Shown here piece after piece: positions 1-5,464 of a stretch of 8,864 nucleotides of DNA (positions are counted from its first letter, which is position 1; each line of letters starts with the position of its first letter). The translations under genes were made by a program, and so were the position numbers. The notes beneath the pieces were generated by a model. It worked only from the letters and a program-made list of their open reading frames with translations, did not search any database and was not told where the DNA came from. Origin of the DNA: a bacterium (lineage in GTDB: Bacteria > UBA9089 > JASEGY01); assembly GCA_030019105.1 (NCBI GenBank), contig JASEGY010000098.1:1-8864 (forward strand). Direction: 5' to 3'.

Positions 1-19
1 CGCAATCTGCAATCCAAAA

Positions 20-49
20 TTGGTTTGGTTGCGGCCAGAGGCCGCGCTA
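20..49 (+). repeat. 30-nt GC-hairpin element, copy 1
   Basis: This is the first of three copies of an element starting TTGGTTTGGTTGCGGC and ending GGCCGCGCTA; the others are at 1971-2000 and 2123-2152. This copy forms a perfect 6-bp stem (31-36 with 40-45) around a 3-nt AGA loop. The final CTA plus the next A create an in-frame TAA (48-50) that ends the frame entering from upstream, directly before the surviving methyltransferase sequence. The preceding bases 1-19 (CAATCTGCAATCCAAAA-like) look like degenerate 7-mer repeat. The element has no coding capacity. It is either a small mobile or palindromic repeat (MITE/REP-like) or an RNA hairpin. Confidence 0.75.
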
Positions 50-50
50 A

Positions 51-374
51 GAGAATCATCCAACGCAAAAGCCCATTGCTCTACTGGAACGTATTGTGAA
101 GGCCAGTTCGAACCCACGAGACATCGTGCTTGACCCCTTCTCCGGGACTTTCACCACGTCGTATATCGCTAAGTCTTTGGGCCGCAGGTCAATAGGAATC
201 GAAATCGATGAGGGATACATGAAGATCGGGCTTCGCAGGCTGAACATTCGCGAGGAATACGATGGCGAGATGCTTCGGCGTGAACCAAAATCCTATGAAC
301 GGAAGGAGTTTCAAGTCCAGCAGTTGGCTCTCTTCGAAAGGCGTGAGAAATGGAGCACGAATTTACACCAGTAA
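51..374 (+). pseudogene. DNA methyltransferase, C-terminal remnant
   Basis: Only the C-terminal ~107 residues of a DNA methyltransferase of the DNA_methylase (N-6 adenine/N-4 cytosine, PF01555) family survive. The reading starts right after the TAA at 48-50 with HPTQKP (57-74), the usual motif before the AdoMet-binding site. The FxGxG-type motif I follows as DPFSGT, then GIEIDEGY, the acidic motif II region. The catalytic (D/N/S)PPY motif and target-recognition region would lie upstream and are absent. The only in-frame start is GTG at 96, which would lose HPTQKP, so a functional product is unlikely. The left breakpoint coincides with the end of the hairpin repeat at 49. The 3' end overlaps the next frame by 25 nt, a normal arrangement for paired restriction and modification genes. 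Confidence 0.8.
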
Positions 375-697
375 TTCTTGACATACTGAAAAAGCACTTT
401 AGCAATAACGCGGAGGATCTTTTCGAGAAGAGCCCCTTGCTTCAGTATCTCAATCTGAAAACCGTGTCAGCGACACGCGGTTCAAAGGCCCGAAGCAGCT
501 TCGCGAACTTATATGCTGTGTACGTCCTTACACCTGACGCTTATTACTTGTTAGGAGGAATACTTAATGAAAGAAAAAATAGTAAGCGTGGTGATGGCCT
601 TATTGGTTTTAGGAGTAATTATAGGACTCGGCGTAAAGTTCACCCGGAAGGCAGAGTCCCCGCCGGTTTCCTCTACAGAGGAGGCAGCCCGATCTGA
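350..697 (+). pseudogene. Probable type II restriction endonuclease, N-terminal remnant
   Basis: An ATG at 350, inside the end of the methyltransferase frame, opens a frame whose first ~60 residues look like the start of a genuine soluble protein (MEHEFTPVILDILKKHF, then SKARSSFANLYAVYVL). From position and overlap with a modification gene, and from a general resemblance to restriction endonuclease N-termini, I infer a type II endonuclease; I cannot name the family. The authentic-looking part stops near 529. From there the frame runs, probably by chance, to a stop at 697 through the ribosome binding site and first 130 bases of the DUF1573 gene, giving a basic, low-quality tail. No catalytic PD-(D/E)XK or HNH motif is present. 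I read it as a 3'-truncated gene that lost its end in the same decay event as its methyltransferase partner. Confidence 0.6.
553..558 (+). promoter_or_regulatory. Ribosome binding site of the DUF1573 gene
   Basis: A perfect AGGAGG lies 8 nt before the ATG at 567. It fixes the start of the DUF1573 protein and shows that the overlapping frame from 350 is only reading through a neighbour's start region. Confidence 0.85.
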
Positions 698-1886
698 AAC
701 CCAACCTTCTGAGACTAAAACCGAGGACAGGGCTGATACCTCTATTACTTCTGATACCCAGGCAGAAGCGGCTTCAGAAATTGATACCGGCTCAGCAGCA
801 CATTCAGAACCAACCAGGTCACTAATTCAGCCGGAGAATCAGCCTGCCCGGGTGAAACCGGAAGAGGTCAAGCCGGAACCTTATCTTTCTCAGCCAGAGA
901 AGAAAGAAAGGGAACCGGAAAAGAAAAAGGCGAAAGTTAAACCGGCTCCTGTCAAGCCGGAAGCTCAACCGGATATCCACTTTGAAGAACTCACCCATGA
1001 TTTTGGAGAGATCGGCCAGGGAATTCAGGTGACCCATGTTTTTAAATTCAAAAACGTCGGGAACACGGATCTTAATATAAAGAATACCAAAGCCTCCTGT
1101 GGCTGTACGGCAGCGCTGTTATCTACTAAAGTAATTGCGCCCGGAGATACCGGTGAGGTAAAGGTAACCTTCAGTTCAGGAAACTTTAGCGGACGGCAGA
1201 GCAAGAACATTTATGTTGATTCTGATGATCCGGACGAAGGCAAGGTAACACTTGAGATAACAGCCACGGTTAAACCACCTGTCACATTAAACCCGGATCG
1301 GCTCGTTTTCGGTAAGGTAAAGATCGGCGAAGAGGTGAGTAAGGAAGTAGAAATAAGGGCTGAGCAAGGGATAGAGTTAAAAATTCAAAAGGTGGAGGTT
1401 GAGGTAGATTACATTCAGACTGAAATATTGGAAAGGAACCCTAAAGGGGGTAAAATCAAGGTTACGCTGAGGGCTAATACCCCGGTCGGAGCAGTTGAGA
1501 AAGATATAAAGATATTTACTAACCATCCCCAAAAACCGGTAACCGAACTTCATGTAAGCGCCAGGGTTCAGGGAAGAATACAACTGTCCCCTGAATATCT
1601 CTATCTCGGCCAAATTTACCGGGGTGAACCTATTACCCGGGAGGCCATTATTAATAAAATAGACGAATCCGGGCCGCCGTTAGAGGTTTCGGCTGAAAGC
1701 AACCTGGATTTTCTCCAGGTAAAGCTGACTACCATGGAAGAAGGTAAGAGGTATAAGCTTAGCTTCAGTTTGGCCCCGGATTTTCCCTCCGGCCGGATTA
1801 AAGCAGAGGTAGAGATAAAGACCAATGATCCTGATCAGCCGGTGATTAACCTGCCTGTGGTGGGGGAGGTTCAGGAAAAGGAATGA
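567..1886 (+). CDS. Membrane-anchored DUF1573 domain protein
   Basis: This 439-residue envelope protein belongs to the DUF1573 (PF07610) family; no biochemical role is established for the family. Residues 5-23 are a single hydrophobic segment flanked by Lys (K2, K4, K24), so it is probably a signal anchor placing the rest in the periplasm. Residues ~28-136 are a disordered, charged linker, first Ser/Thr/Glu-rich, then Pro/Lys/Glu-rich with repeated VKPE/VKPEP units. The DUF1573 domain starts at about 137 (IHFEELTHDFGEIGQG) and carries the signature cysteines in SCGCT (C178, C180). Two further Ig/ASH-like beta-sandwich units follow (about 238-335 and 336-435), the first opening with LNPDRLVFGKV and the second with LSPEYLYLGQI. 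The start is fixed by AGGAGG 8 nt upstream. The next gene on the strand also encodes an exported protein, so a shared envelope role is likely but unproven. Confidence 0.85.
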   Translation: MKEKIVSVVMALLVLGVIIGLGVKFTRKAESPPVSSTEEAARSETQPSETKTEDRADTSITSDTQAEAASEIDTGSAAHSEPTRSLIQPENQPARVKPEEVKPEPYLSQPEKKEREPEKKKAKVKPAPVKPEAQPDIHFEELTHDFGEIGQGIQVTHVFKFKNVGNTDLNIKNTKASCGCTAALLSTKVIAPGDTGEVKVTFSSGNFSGRQSKNIYVDSDDPDEGKVTLEITATVKPPVTLNPDRLVFGKVKIGEEVSKEVEIRAEQGIELKIQKVEVEVDYIQTEILERNPKGGKIKVTLRANTPVGAVEKDIKIFTNHPQKPVTELHVSARVQGRIQLSPEYLYLGQIYRGEPITREAIINKIDESGPPLEVSAESNLDFLQVKLTTMEEGKRYKLSFSLAPDFPSGRIKAEVEIKTNDPDQPVINLPVVGEVQEKE

Positions 1887-1897
1887 GGGCTGAGCAG

Positions 1898-1967
<70 letters not shown>

Positions 1968-1970
1968 ATA

Positions 1971-2000
1971 TTGGTTTGGTTGCGAGGAGAGGCCGCGCTA
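1971..2000 (+). repeat. 30-nt GC-hairpin element, copy 2 (damaged stem)
   Basis: This matches copies 1 and 3 through TTGGTTTGGTTGCG and GAGGCCGCGCTA, but the left stem arm is altered (GCGAGG instead of GCGGCC), leaving only a short GCG/CGC pairing. It lies directly after the GAGTCAG hairpin. The loss of stem suggests this copy is decaying, or that the stem is not essential. Confidence 0.75.
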
Positions 2001-2047
2001 TACTATTACTCTGCAACATTTGCGTCGTCCGCGAGAATTATAGATAT

Positions 2048-2119
2048 ACTACAAAGAACACAAAGGTCGGCAATTTTGGTGTCCTTTATGTCCTTTATGT
2101 CCTTTATGTCCTTTGTAGT
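2048..2119 (+). repeat. 9-mer tandem repeat with inverted partner
   Basis: Three exact copies of GTCCTTTAT (2081-2107) and a fourth variant ending TTTGT (2108-2116) form a tandem array. The sequence ACTACAAAGAACACAAAGG at 2048-2066 is complementary to 2101-2119 at 17 of 19 positions, so the block is again a tandem array with an inverted partner. Hairpin element copy 3 begins four bases later. A TTG-initiated frame across this block (1971-2174) encodes only repeat-derived residues and is not a gene. Confidence 0.85.
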
Positions 2120-2122
2120 AAG

Positions 2123-2152
2123 TTGGTTTGGTTGCGGCAGGAGGCCGCGCTA
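2123..2152 (+). repeat. 30-nt GC-hairpin element, copy 3
   Basis: This copy of the TTGGTTTGGTTGCGGC...GGCCGCGCTA element has a 5-bp stem (2134-2138 with 2144-2148) and an AGGAG loop. It ends 11 nt before the ribosome binding site of the heme lipoprotein gene, so it lies in that gene's probable leader. The AGGAG of the loop resembles a Shine-Dalgarno sequence, but no start codon follows at a suitable distance; the working site is the separate AGGAGG at 2164-2169. Confidence 0.8.
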
Positions 2153-2163
2153 TGACTTGGTTC

Positions 2164-2169
2164 AGGAGG
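2164..2169 (+). promoter_or_regulatory. Ribosome binding site of the heme lipoprotein gene
   Basis: AGGAGG lies 4 nt before the ATG at 2174. The spacing is short but this is the only good site nearby. An in-frame GTG further in (codon 19) would also give a signal peptide but has no such site. Confidence 0.65.
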
Positions 2170-2173
2170 AATA

Positions 2174-3781
2174 ATGGGACGAATTATAGCACAAGTTGAA
2201 ATATCAAATCTAATTAACCAACAAAGAGTGTGGATTGTTCTGAGCGCCGGTCTCTTGCTCTGTTTTTTCCTCGCTAACTGTCGGGAGACAGTAGGAGAGA
2301 AAGAGGTGGGAAAGGGTGTCGAGCAGCCGGCAGAGACAAAAGCTGAAATGGCTTCGGAGACTGCTTCAGCGCCGGTTTCAACTTCGGATCAAACAACTCC
2401 GCCTCCCCACGAAGTGGGGGCGCAATCCGCTGAAGGGACCACAGTCCACAGTCTACAGTCTGCAGAAAGTAGTCCGGAGACCATCGATCGTGGACCGTTG
2501 ACTGTGGACCGTGGACCATTCCGAAATCCAAAATCCGAAATCCGAAATCTAACCCTCCTTTACACTGGTGAGGCGAAAGGCAGCTTAGAGCCCTGTGGCT
2601 GCGTGGAGCATCAACTCGGCGGCCTGCCCAGACGGGATAGTCTCATTCGATCCTGGCAGCTTGCCCCTGCTCAAACCCTGATCCTGGATAACGGGAACCT
2701 GACCGTAGATTACGGCTGCCAGGATGAAATCAAGTTTCAGACCGCCCTTGATGCCATGGGCCAAATGAATTATGCGGCCTTGAATATAGGCGAAGGTGAT
2801 CTTAATCTGGGCCTTGATTACCTTAAGCAGATGAAAGCGGTGGCCAGGTTCCCCTTCCTTTCAGCTAACCTGTTCACTCAAGAGGGGAAACAAGTCTTTC
2901 CTCCTTTTCTGGTCAGGAGCGTTGATTCTATCCGGATAGCTATTATTGGGTTGATCTCGATGGACTCTGCCGCCCAGATAGCCGAAATCAATCCGGAGAT
3001 AAAAGTAAAGGCCCCGGAGACGGTCTTGACCTCTCTTCTTCCGGACTTAACCCGGGAGGCGGCCTTTATTGTCCTGCTTTTTAACGGCGAAGATGCCCGG
3101 GCAAAAGAGTTAGCTAAACTCTTTCCAGCCATAGATATCATTGTCTCAAGCAATGATGCAGAAGAACCAATAGCGAAGCCGGTTAAGGTTGGTGAAACCC
3201 TTATCCTGACTACCGGACAGGAGGGTAAGTATCTGGGAAGACTTGATCTTAGCCTCAATCAGGCCGGTAAAATTAGAGATTCTCAACTCCAGGTAGTGGC
3301 CCTTTCTGAAAAGATCCCTGATTCACCTCAGATCGCCTCCCTGCTTGAGACTTATCACGAGATCGTCAAGAACGAAGGGCTGCTGGAAAAGGAAAAAAGA
3401 GAAGAACCTTCCCGGGGAGGGGTATACCGGGGGAGTAAGTCCTGCCGGATTTGCCATAAAAAGGCTTTTACTATCTGCGAGAAAAGGCCTCATGCCCACG
3501 CTTATGAAACGCTGGTCAAGAAGAACCGGCAATTCAATCCCGAATGTGTTCGTTGTCACACGGTTGGGTTGGGTTTCCTGACCGGTTTTGTAAGTCAGGA
3601 GAAAACACCTCACCTGGCCGGTGTAGGTTGTGAAAGTTGCCACGGGGTGGGGAGTAATCATATTCAGAATCCTCAACCTGGCTATGGTCAGGTGGAAGAG
3701 GCGGATTGCCGCACATGCCATACCAAAGAGCAGAGCCCTGAGTTTGATTTTAAGCGCTATCTTAAAGAGATAGCGCATTAA
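2174..3781 (+). CDS. Tetraheme cytochrome c lipoprotein with UshA-like domain
   Basis: This 535-residue exported protein has four parts. First is a signal peptide (hydrophobic residues ~20-34) ending in a lipobox-like LANC with lipidation candidate C36. Residues ~37-125 are a low-complexity linker. Residues ~126-380 are a UshA/5'-nucleotidase-like domain beginning LTLLYTGEAKG and continuing EPCGC (139-143), QLGGLPRR and LSANLF. The last ~115 residues have four CXXCH c-type heme sites (C424-H428, C458-H462, C486-H490, C512-H516), resembling cytochrome c554-type multiheme domains. The metal ligands of active 5'-nucleotidases are missing: DxH reads GEAKG, GD reads NGN, GNHE reads GEGD and GHxH is gone. 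The domain is therefore probably not a phosphoesterase; a redox role at the outer face of a membrane is my inference. Part of the linker is encoded by in-frame 7-mer repeats. The upstream DUF1573 gene is a plausible partner. Confidence 0.82.
   Translation: MGRIIAQVEISNLINQQRVWIVLSAGLLLCFFLANCRETVGEKEVGKGVEQPAETKAEMASETASAPVSTSDQTTPPPHEVGAQSAEGTTVHSLQSAESSPETIDRGPLTVDRGPFRNPKSEIRNLTLLYTGEAKGSLEPCGCVEHQLGGLPRRDSLIRSWQLAPAQTLILDNGNLTVDYGCQDEIKFQTALDAMGQMNYAALNIGEGDLNLGLDYLKQMKAVARFPFLSANLFTQEGKQVFPPFLVRSVDSIRIAIIGLISMDSAAQIAEINPEIKVKAPETVLTSLLPDLTREAAFIVLLFNGEDARAKELAKLFPAIDIIVSSNDAEEPIAKPVKVGETLILTTGQEGKYLGRLDLSLNQAGKIRDSQLQVVALSEKIPDSPQIASLLETYHEIVKNEGLLEKEKREEPSRGGVYRGSKSCRICHKKAFTICEKRPHAHAYETLVKKNRQFNPECVRCHTVGLGFLTGFVSQEKTPHLAGVGCESCHGVGSNHIQNPQPGYGQVEEADCRTCHTKEQSPEFDFKRYLKEIAH
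2438..2550 (+). repeat. 7-mer repeat arrays inside a coding region
   Basis: Within the heme lipoprotein gene, 2438-2464 is made of ACAGTCC/ACAGTCT-type 7-mers. After a spacer, 2491-2517 holds the approximate complement as GTGGACC-type 7-mers. Four CCGAAAT-type 7-mers (one with CCAAAAT) follow at 2521-2548. Together they encode roughly residues 89-125, including RNPKSEIRN. The same repeat families occur between genes (3784-3818; 3885-3952), which identifies this as repeat sequence accommodated in the linker rather than ancestral protein sequence. Confidence 0.85.
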
Positions 3782-3783
3782 TT

Positions 3784-3818
3784 GATTGCGGATTTCGGAT
3801 TTCGGATTTCGGATTGCG
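3784..3818 (+). repeat. GATTTCG/GATTGCG 7-mer array
   Basis: Five contiguous 7-mers start 2 nt after the heme lipoprotein stop codon: GATTGCG, three GATTTCG, GATTGCG. The order is symmetric. This is the same family as 2521-2548 (opposite orientation) and 8696-8723. Confidence 0.9.
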
Positions 3819-3851
3819 GAGTGTGAAATGTGAGCGGCGAGAAACCGGCTT

Positions 3852-3967
3852 TGTTCATCGTTTAGGCCAAATCGGGATAGAAATCCACAGTCCACATAGT
3901 CCACACCTGGTCCATAGAAGGCAACTCGCAGGCTATTGACCGTGAACCGTGGCCGAAACGATGAACA
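3852..3967. repeat. Long inverted repeat enclosing degenerate 7-mers
   Basis: The arms 3852-3868 (TGTTCATCGTTTAGGCC) and 3951-3967 (GGCCGAAACGATGAACA) are complementary at 16 of 17 positions. The enclosed 82 nt contain degenerate CCACAGT/GTCCACA units (3885-3912) and, inverted, GACCGTGAACCGTGG (3938-3952), again the family found inside the heme lipoprotein gene. The rest of the 3782-4006 gap shows no gene. The right arm also belongs to the direct repeat listed at 3949-3973. Confidence 0.75.
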
Positions 3968-3973
3968 TCGTCC
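3949..3973 (+). repeat. 25-nt direct repeat, left copy (flanks TA pair)
   Basis: This sequence (GTGGCCGAAACGATGA, then ACATCGTCC) matches 4590-4614 at 23 of 25 positions. It contains a small palindrome, CGATG-AA-CATCG. The two copies bracket the toxin-antitoxin genes. Confidence 0.8.
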
Positions 3974-3992
3974 CAAAGTCAATACAACAAAC

Positions 3993-3998
3993 AGGAGG
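3993..3998 (+). promoter_or_regulatory. Ribosome binding site of the antitoxin
   Basis: AGGAGG lies 8 nt before the antitoxin ATG at 4007. The ATG at 4000 is too close to the site and out of frame. Confidence 0.8.
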
Positions 3999-4006
3999 TA
4001 TGCAAA

Positions 4007-4210
4007 ATGCTTACTGCTGAAATTAAAGAAATGCCGGTTAATGAGAGAATAATATTGATGGAAGAGATATGGGACAGTCTTTGTCATGAGGGAAAAGAAA
4101 TTGAATCTCCGGCATGGCATAAGGAAATACTTGATGAAAGAGTCAATTTGATCAATTCGGGGAAAGCAAATTTTATATCCATTCAAGAGTTGAAGGATGC
4201 CAACACATGA
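4007..4210 (+). CDS. Addiction-module antitoxin (Unstab_antitox type)
   Basis: This 67-residue acidic protein matches the pattern of the short addiction-module component family (TIGR02574 / PF09720). It has an N-terminal helix with PVNERIILMEEIWDSL (residues ~10-25), a middle PAWHKEILDERV (about 35-46), and a C-terminal ISIQELKD segment where related proteins have a WEEVK-like toxin-wrapping motif. In such systems the antitoxin binds and neutralises the RelE/ParE-type toxin encoded immediately downstream and usually represses the operon. The gene has a strong AGGAGG and overlaps the toxin start by 4 nt (ATGA), so the two are translationally coupled. No clear operator can be named, although the palindromic repeat ending at 3973 lies just upstream in the probable promoter region. 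Confidence 0.85.
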   Translation: MLTAEIKEMPVNERIILMEEIWDSLCHEGKEIESPAWHKEILDERVNLINSGKANFISIQELKDANT

Positions 4211-4518
4211 AAGTTCATGATGTTATAGTTCTAAGCCAGGTAAAAGAGGATTTGATCGAGGGAAAGGAATTTTATGATTCAAACGAAGCGGGTATCGGAA
4301 GCTATTTTTTTGACAACATAGTGTCAGATATTGAATCACTTAAGCTTTATGCAGGAATCCACAGCAAACATCACGGATTGTATAGAATGCTTTCGAGAAA
4401 ATTTCCATTCGCGATTTATTATGATATTAAGGGAGTAACAGCAATAGTTGTTGCTGTATTGGATTTAAGGCGAAATCCCGCTTGGATTCGCAAGAGATTA
4501 AAGGAGAGGTTTTGCTAA
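4207..4518 (+). CDS. RelE/ParE-family toxin
   Basis: This 103-residue protein has the size and shape of RelE/ParE superfamily toxins (PF05016). The N-terminal strand VIVLSQVKEDLIEGKEFYD leads into a long helix, then GIGSYFFDNIVSDIESL, the core strands YRMLSRKFPFAIYYDI, and a final VVAVLDLRRNPAWI. The basic residues R60, R64 and the R88-R89 pair fall where this superfamily carries its functional residues, and the C-terminal tail is Arg/Lys rich. RelE members cut mRNA at the ribosome and ParE members poison gyrase; which applies here is not decidable from sequence. The ATG overlaps the antitoxin stop (ATGA). The frame is intact, so the pair could be active. A strong hairpin follows 27 nt after the stop. 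Confidence 0.85.
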   Translation: MKVHDVIVLSQVKEDLIEGKEFYDSNEAGIGSYFFDNIVSDIESLKLYAGIHSKHHGLYRMLSRKFPFAIYYDIKGVTAIVVAVLDLRRNPAWIRKRLKERFC

Positions 4519-4545
4519 CAAAAAAACCGGCCATTGTGCCCGACC

Positions 4546-4580
4546 AGAAACCAGGTTTCTTGAAGAAACCTGGTTTCTTT
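4546..4580 (+). terminator. Perfect 15-bp hairpin after the toxin gene
   Basis: AGAAACCAGGTTTCT (4546-4560) is followed by a TGA loop and its exact complement (4564-4578), then TT. Each arm is itself nearly self-complementary (AGAAACC/GGTTTCT). It sits where a terminator for the toxin-antitoxin operon would be, but the T-run is only about three bases, so it may equally be a dispersed palindromic repeat; AGAAACC...GGTTTCT palindromes are, from memory, common in cyanobacterial and other repeat-rich genomes. Confidence 0.6.
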
Positions 4581-4589
4581 AGTGCTTGA

Positions 4590-4614
4590 GTGGCCGAAAC
4601 GATGACCATCGCCC
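4590..4614 (+). repeat. 25-nt direct repeat, right copy (flanks TA pair)
   Basis: This is the second copy of the GTGGCCGAAACGATGA element (23 of 25 positions identical to 3949-3973; palindrome CGATG-AC-CATCG). It lies 9 nt beyond the toxin hairpin and 22 nt before the Nudix-Smr start. Confidence 0.8.
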
Positions 4615-4627
4615 TGGAAGGATAAGA

Positions 4628-4650
4628 TGAGATTAAATGAGTAAAGACAG
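4628..4650 (+). repeat. 23-nt direct repeat, left copy (flanks Nudix-AlbA block)
   Basis: This sequence spans the start codon of the Nudix-Smr gene (TGAGATTAAATGAGTAAAG, then ACAG). It recurs at 6688-6718 after the AlbA_2 gene, there with an 8-nt internal tandem duplication. Confidence 0.75.
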
Positions 4651-5440
4651 CAAGAACGAGGAATCCTTTGATATCGTTGATCGGGAGGGAAATATCATTG
4701 GCCGGGCATCTCGCCAGGCATGTCATCGCCGGCCGGGCTTGCTCCATCGGGTTGCCCACGTGTTCGTCTTTAATTCAAAGGGAGAATTGTATCTCCAGAA
4801 ACGCTCTGAAAACAAGGACATCCAGCCAGGTAAATGGGACACATCCGTTGGCGGTCATCTCGCCCTTAGTGAGGATTTCGAAGAGGGGGCCTGCCGGGAA
4901 TTAGAGGAAGAACTGGGTATTAAAGGGGTAGACTTAGTCTATTTATATGATTATATCTGGGAAAGTGAACGTGAATCAGAATTGGTAAGGACCTACAAGG
5001 TCATCTACGATGGATCTATTCGCTTTGATCCTTTTGAGATCGAAGATGGAAGGTTCTTTACCCTCTCAGAGATCGAATCTAAGCTGGGAAGTGGTCTCTT
5101 TACCCCAAACTTTGAGGAAGAGTATAAGCGATACAATAAGCAAAATAAGATAGATGGAGACTCACTGCCGGAGGTCTTTATTGTTACGGATGTCCTTGAC
5201 CTGCACGGTTTCTTCCCGGAACAGGTTCCGGAAATGATCCGGGAATTTATCAATAATGCCGTTGACCTGAAGCTTGCCGGGTTAAGAATCATCCATGGTA
5301 AGGGCAGAAGCAAGCTGAAATATCTCGTCCGCAATGAATTGAAAAAACATCCTCAGGTAGCCTGGTTTGGTGATGCACCACCGGAAATTGGCGGTTGGGG
5401 AGCAACCCTGGTTGAATTAGCTGAAGAAGGCCACCAGTAA
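4637..5440 (+). CDS. Nudix hydrolase fused to an Smr domain
   Basis: This 267-residue protein has two domains. Residues ~8-170 are a Nudix hydrolase of the IPP-isomerase-like/YfcD-like branch: FDIVDREGNIIGRASR, LHRVAHVFVFN, LQKRSENKDIQPGKWD, then a complete Nudix box GX5EX7REUXEEXGU (G73-I95, with E79, R87, E88, E91, E92). Such enzymes hydrolyse nucleoside-diphosphate-linked compounds; the substrate is not predictable here. Residues ~180-262 are an Smr domain with LDLHG (187-191), IIHGKGRSKLKYLV (HGKG at 220-223) and a closing GGWGATLVEL. Stand-alone Smr domains are nicking or RNA-cleaving nucleases (MutS2 C-terminus, SmrB). All key residues of both domains appear present. The Shine-Dalgarno is poor (GATGAG-like), so the ATG at 4637 is the best but not certain start. 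It lies 24 nt before the AlbA_2 gene, so the two are probably co-transcribed. Confidence 0.88.
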   Translation: MSKDSKNEESFDIVDREGNIIGRASRQACHRRPGLLHRVAHVFVFNSKGELYLQKRSENKDIQPGKWDTSVGGHLALSEDFEEGACRELEEELGIKGVDLVYLYDYIWESERESELVRTYKVIYDGSIRFDPFEIEDGRFFTLSEIESKLGSGLFTPNFEEEYKRYNKQNKIDGDSLPEVFIVTDVLDLHGFFPEQVPEMIREFINNAVDLKLAGLRIIHGKGRSKLKYLVRNELKKHPQVAWFGDAPPEIGGWGATLVELAEEGHQ

Positions 5441-5464
5441 AAATCGAAAGAGTGAGGTTATACA

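Noticed and set aside
378..406. TTGACA with a weak -10-like TAGCAA 17 nt downstream as promoter of the DUF1573 gene
   Set aside because: The -10 is poor, and TTGACA lies in coding sequence of the endonuclease remnant where it encodes ordinary residues; support is too weak for a call.
1971..2174. 67-codon TTG-initiated frame between the DUF1573 and heme lipoprotein genes
   Set aside because: It is made entirely of hairpin element copies 2 and 3 plus the 9-mer array (SFMSFMSFMSF), lacks a ribosome binding site and ends in the next gene's leader.
2594..2606. EPCGC region of the heme lipoprotein as a possible recoded selenocysteine site
   Set aside because: Both positions are ordinary cysteine codons (TGT, TGC); no in-frame TGA occurs in the gene.
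2878..3258. 126-codon minus-strand frame inside the heme lipoprotein gene
   Set aside because: It is antisense to a clearly conserved domain, has no ribosome binding site and shows no recognisable motif.
3323..4186. 287-codon minus-strand frame
   Set aside because: It is antisense to the cytochrome domain and antitoxin gene and crosses repeats (it contains a repeat-derived RNPKSEIRN); its length comes from stop-free repeats.
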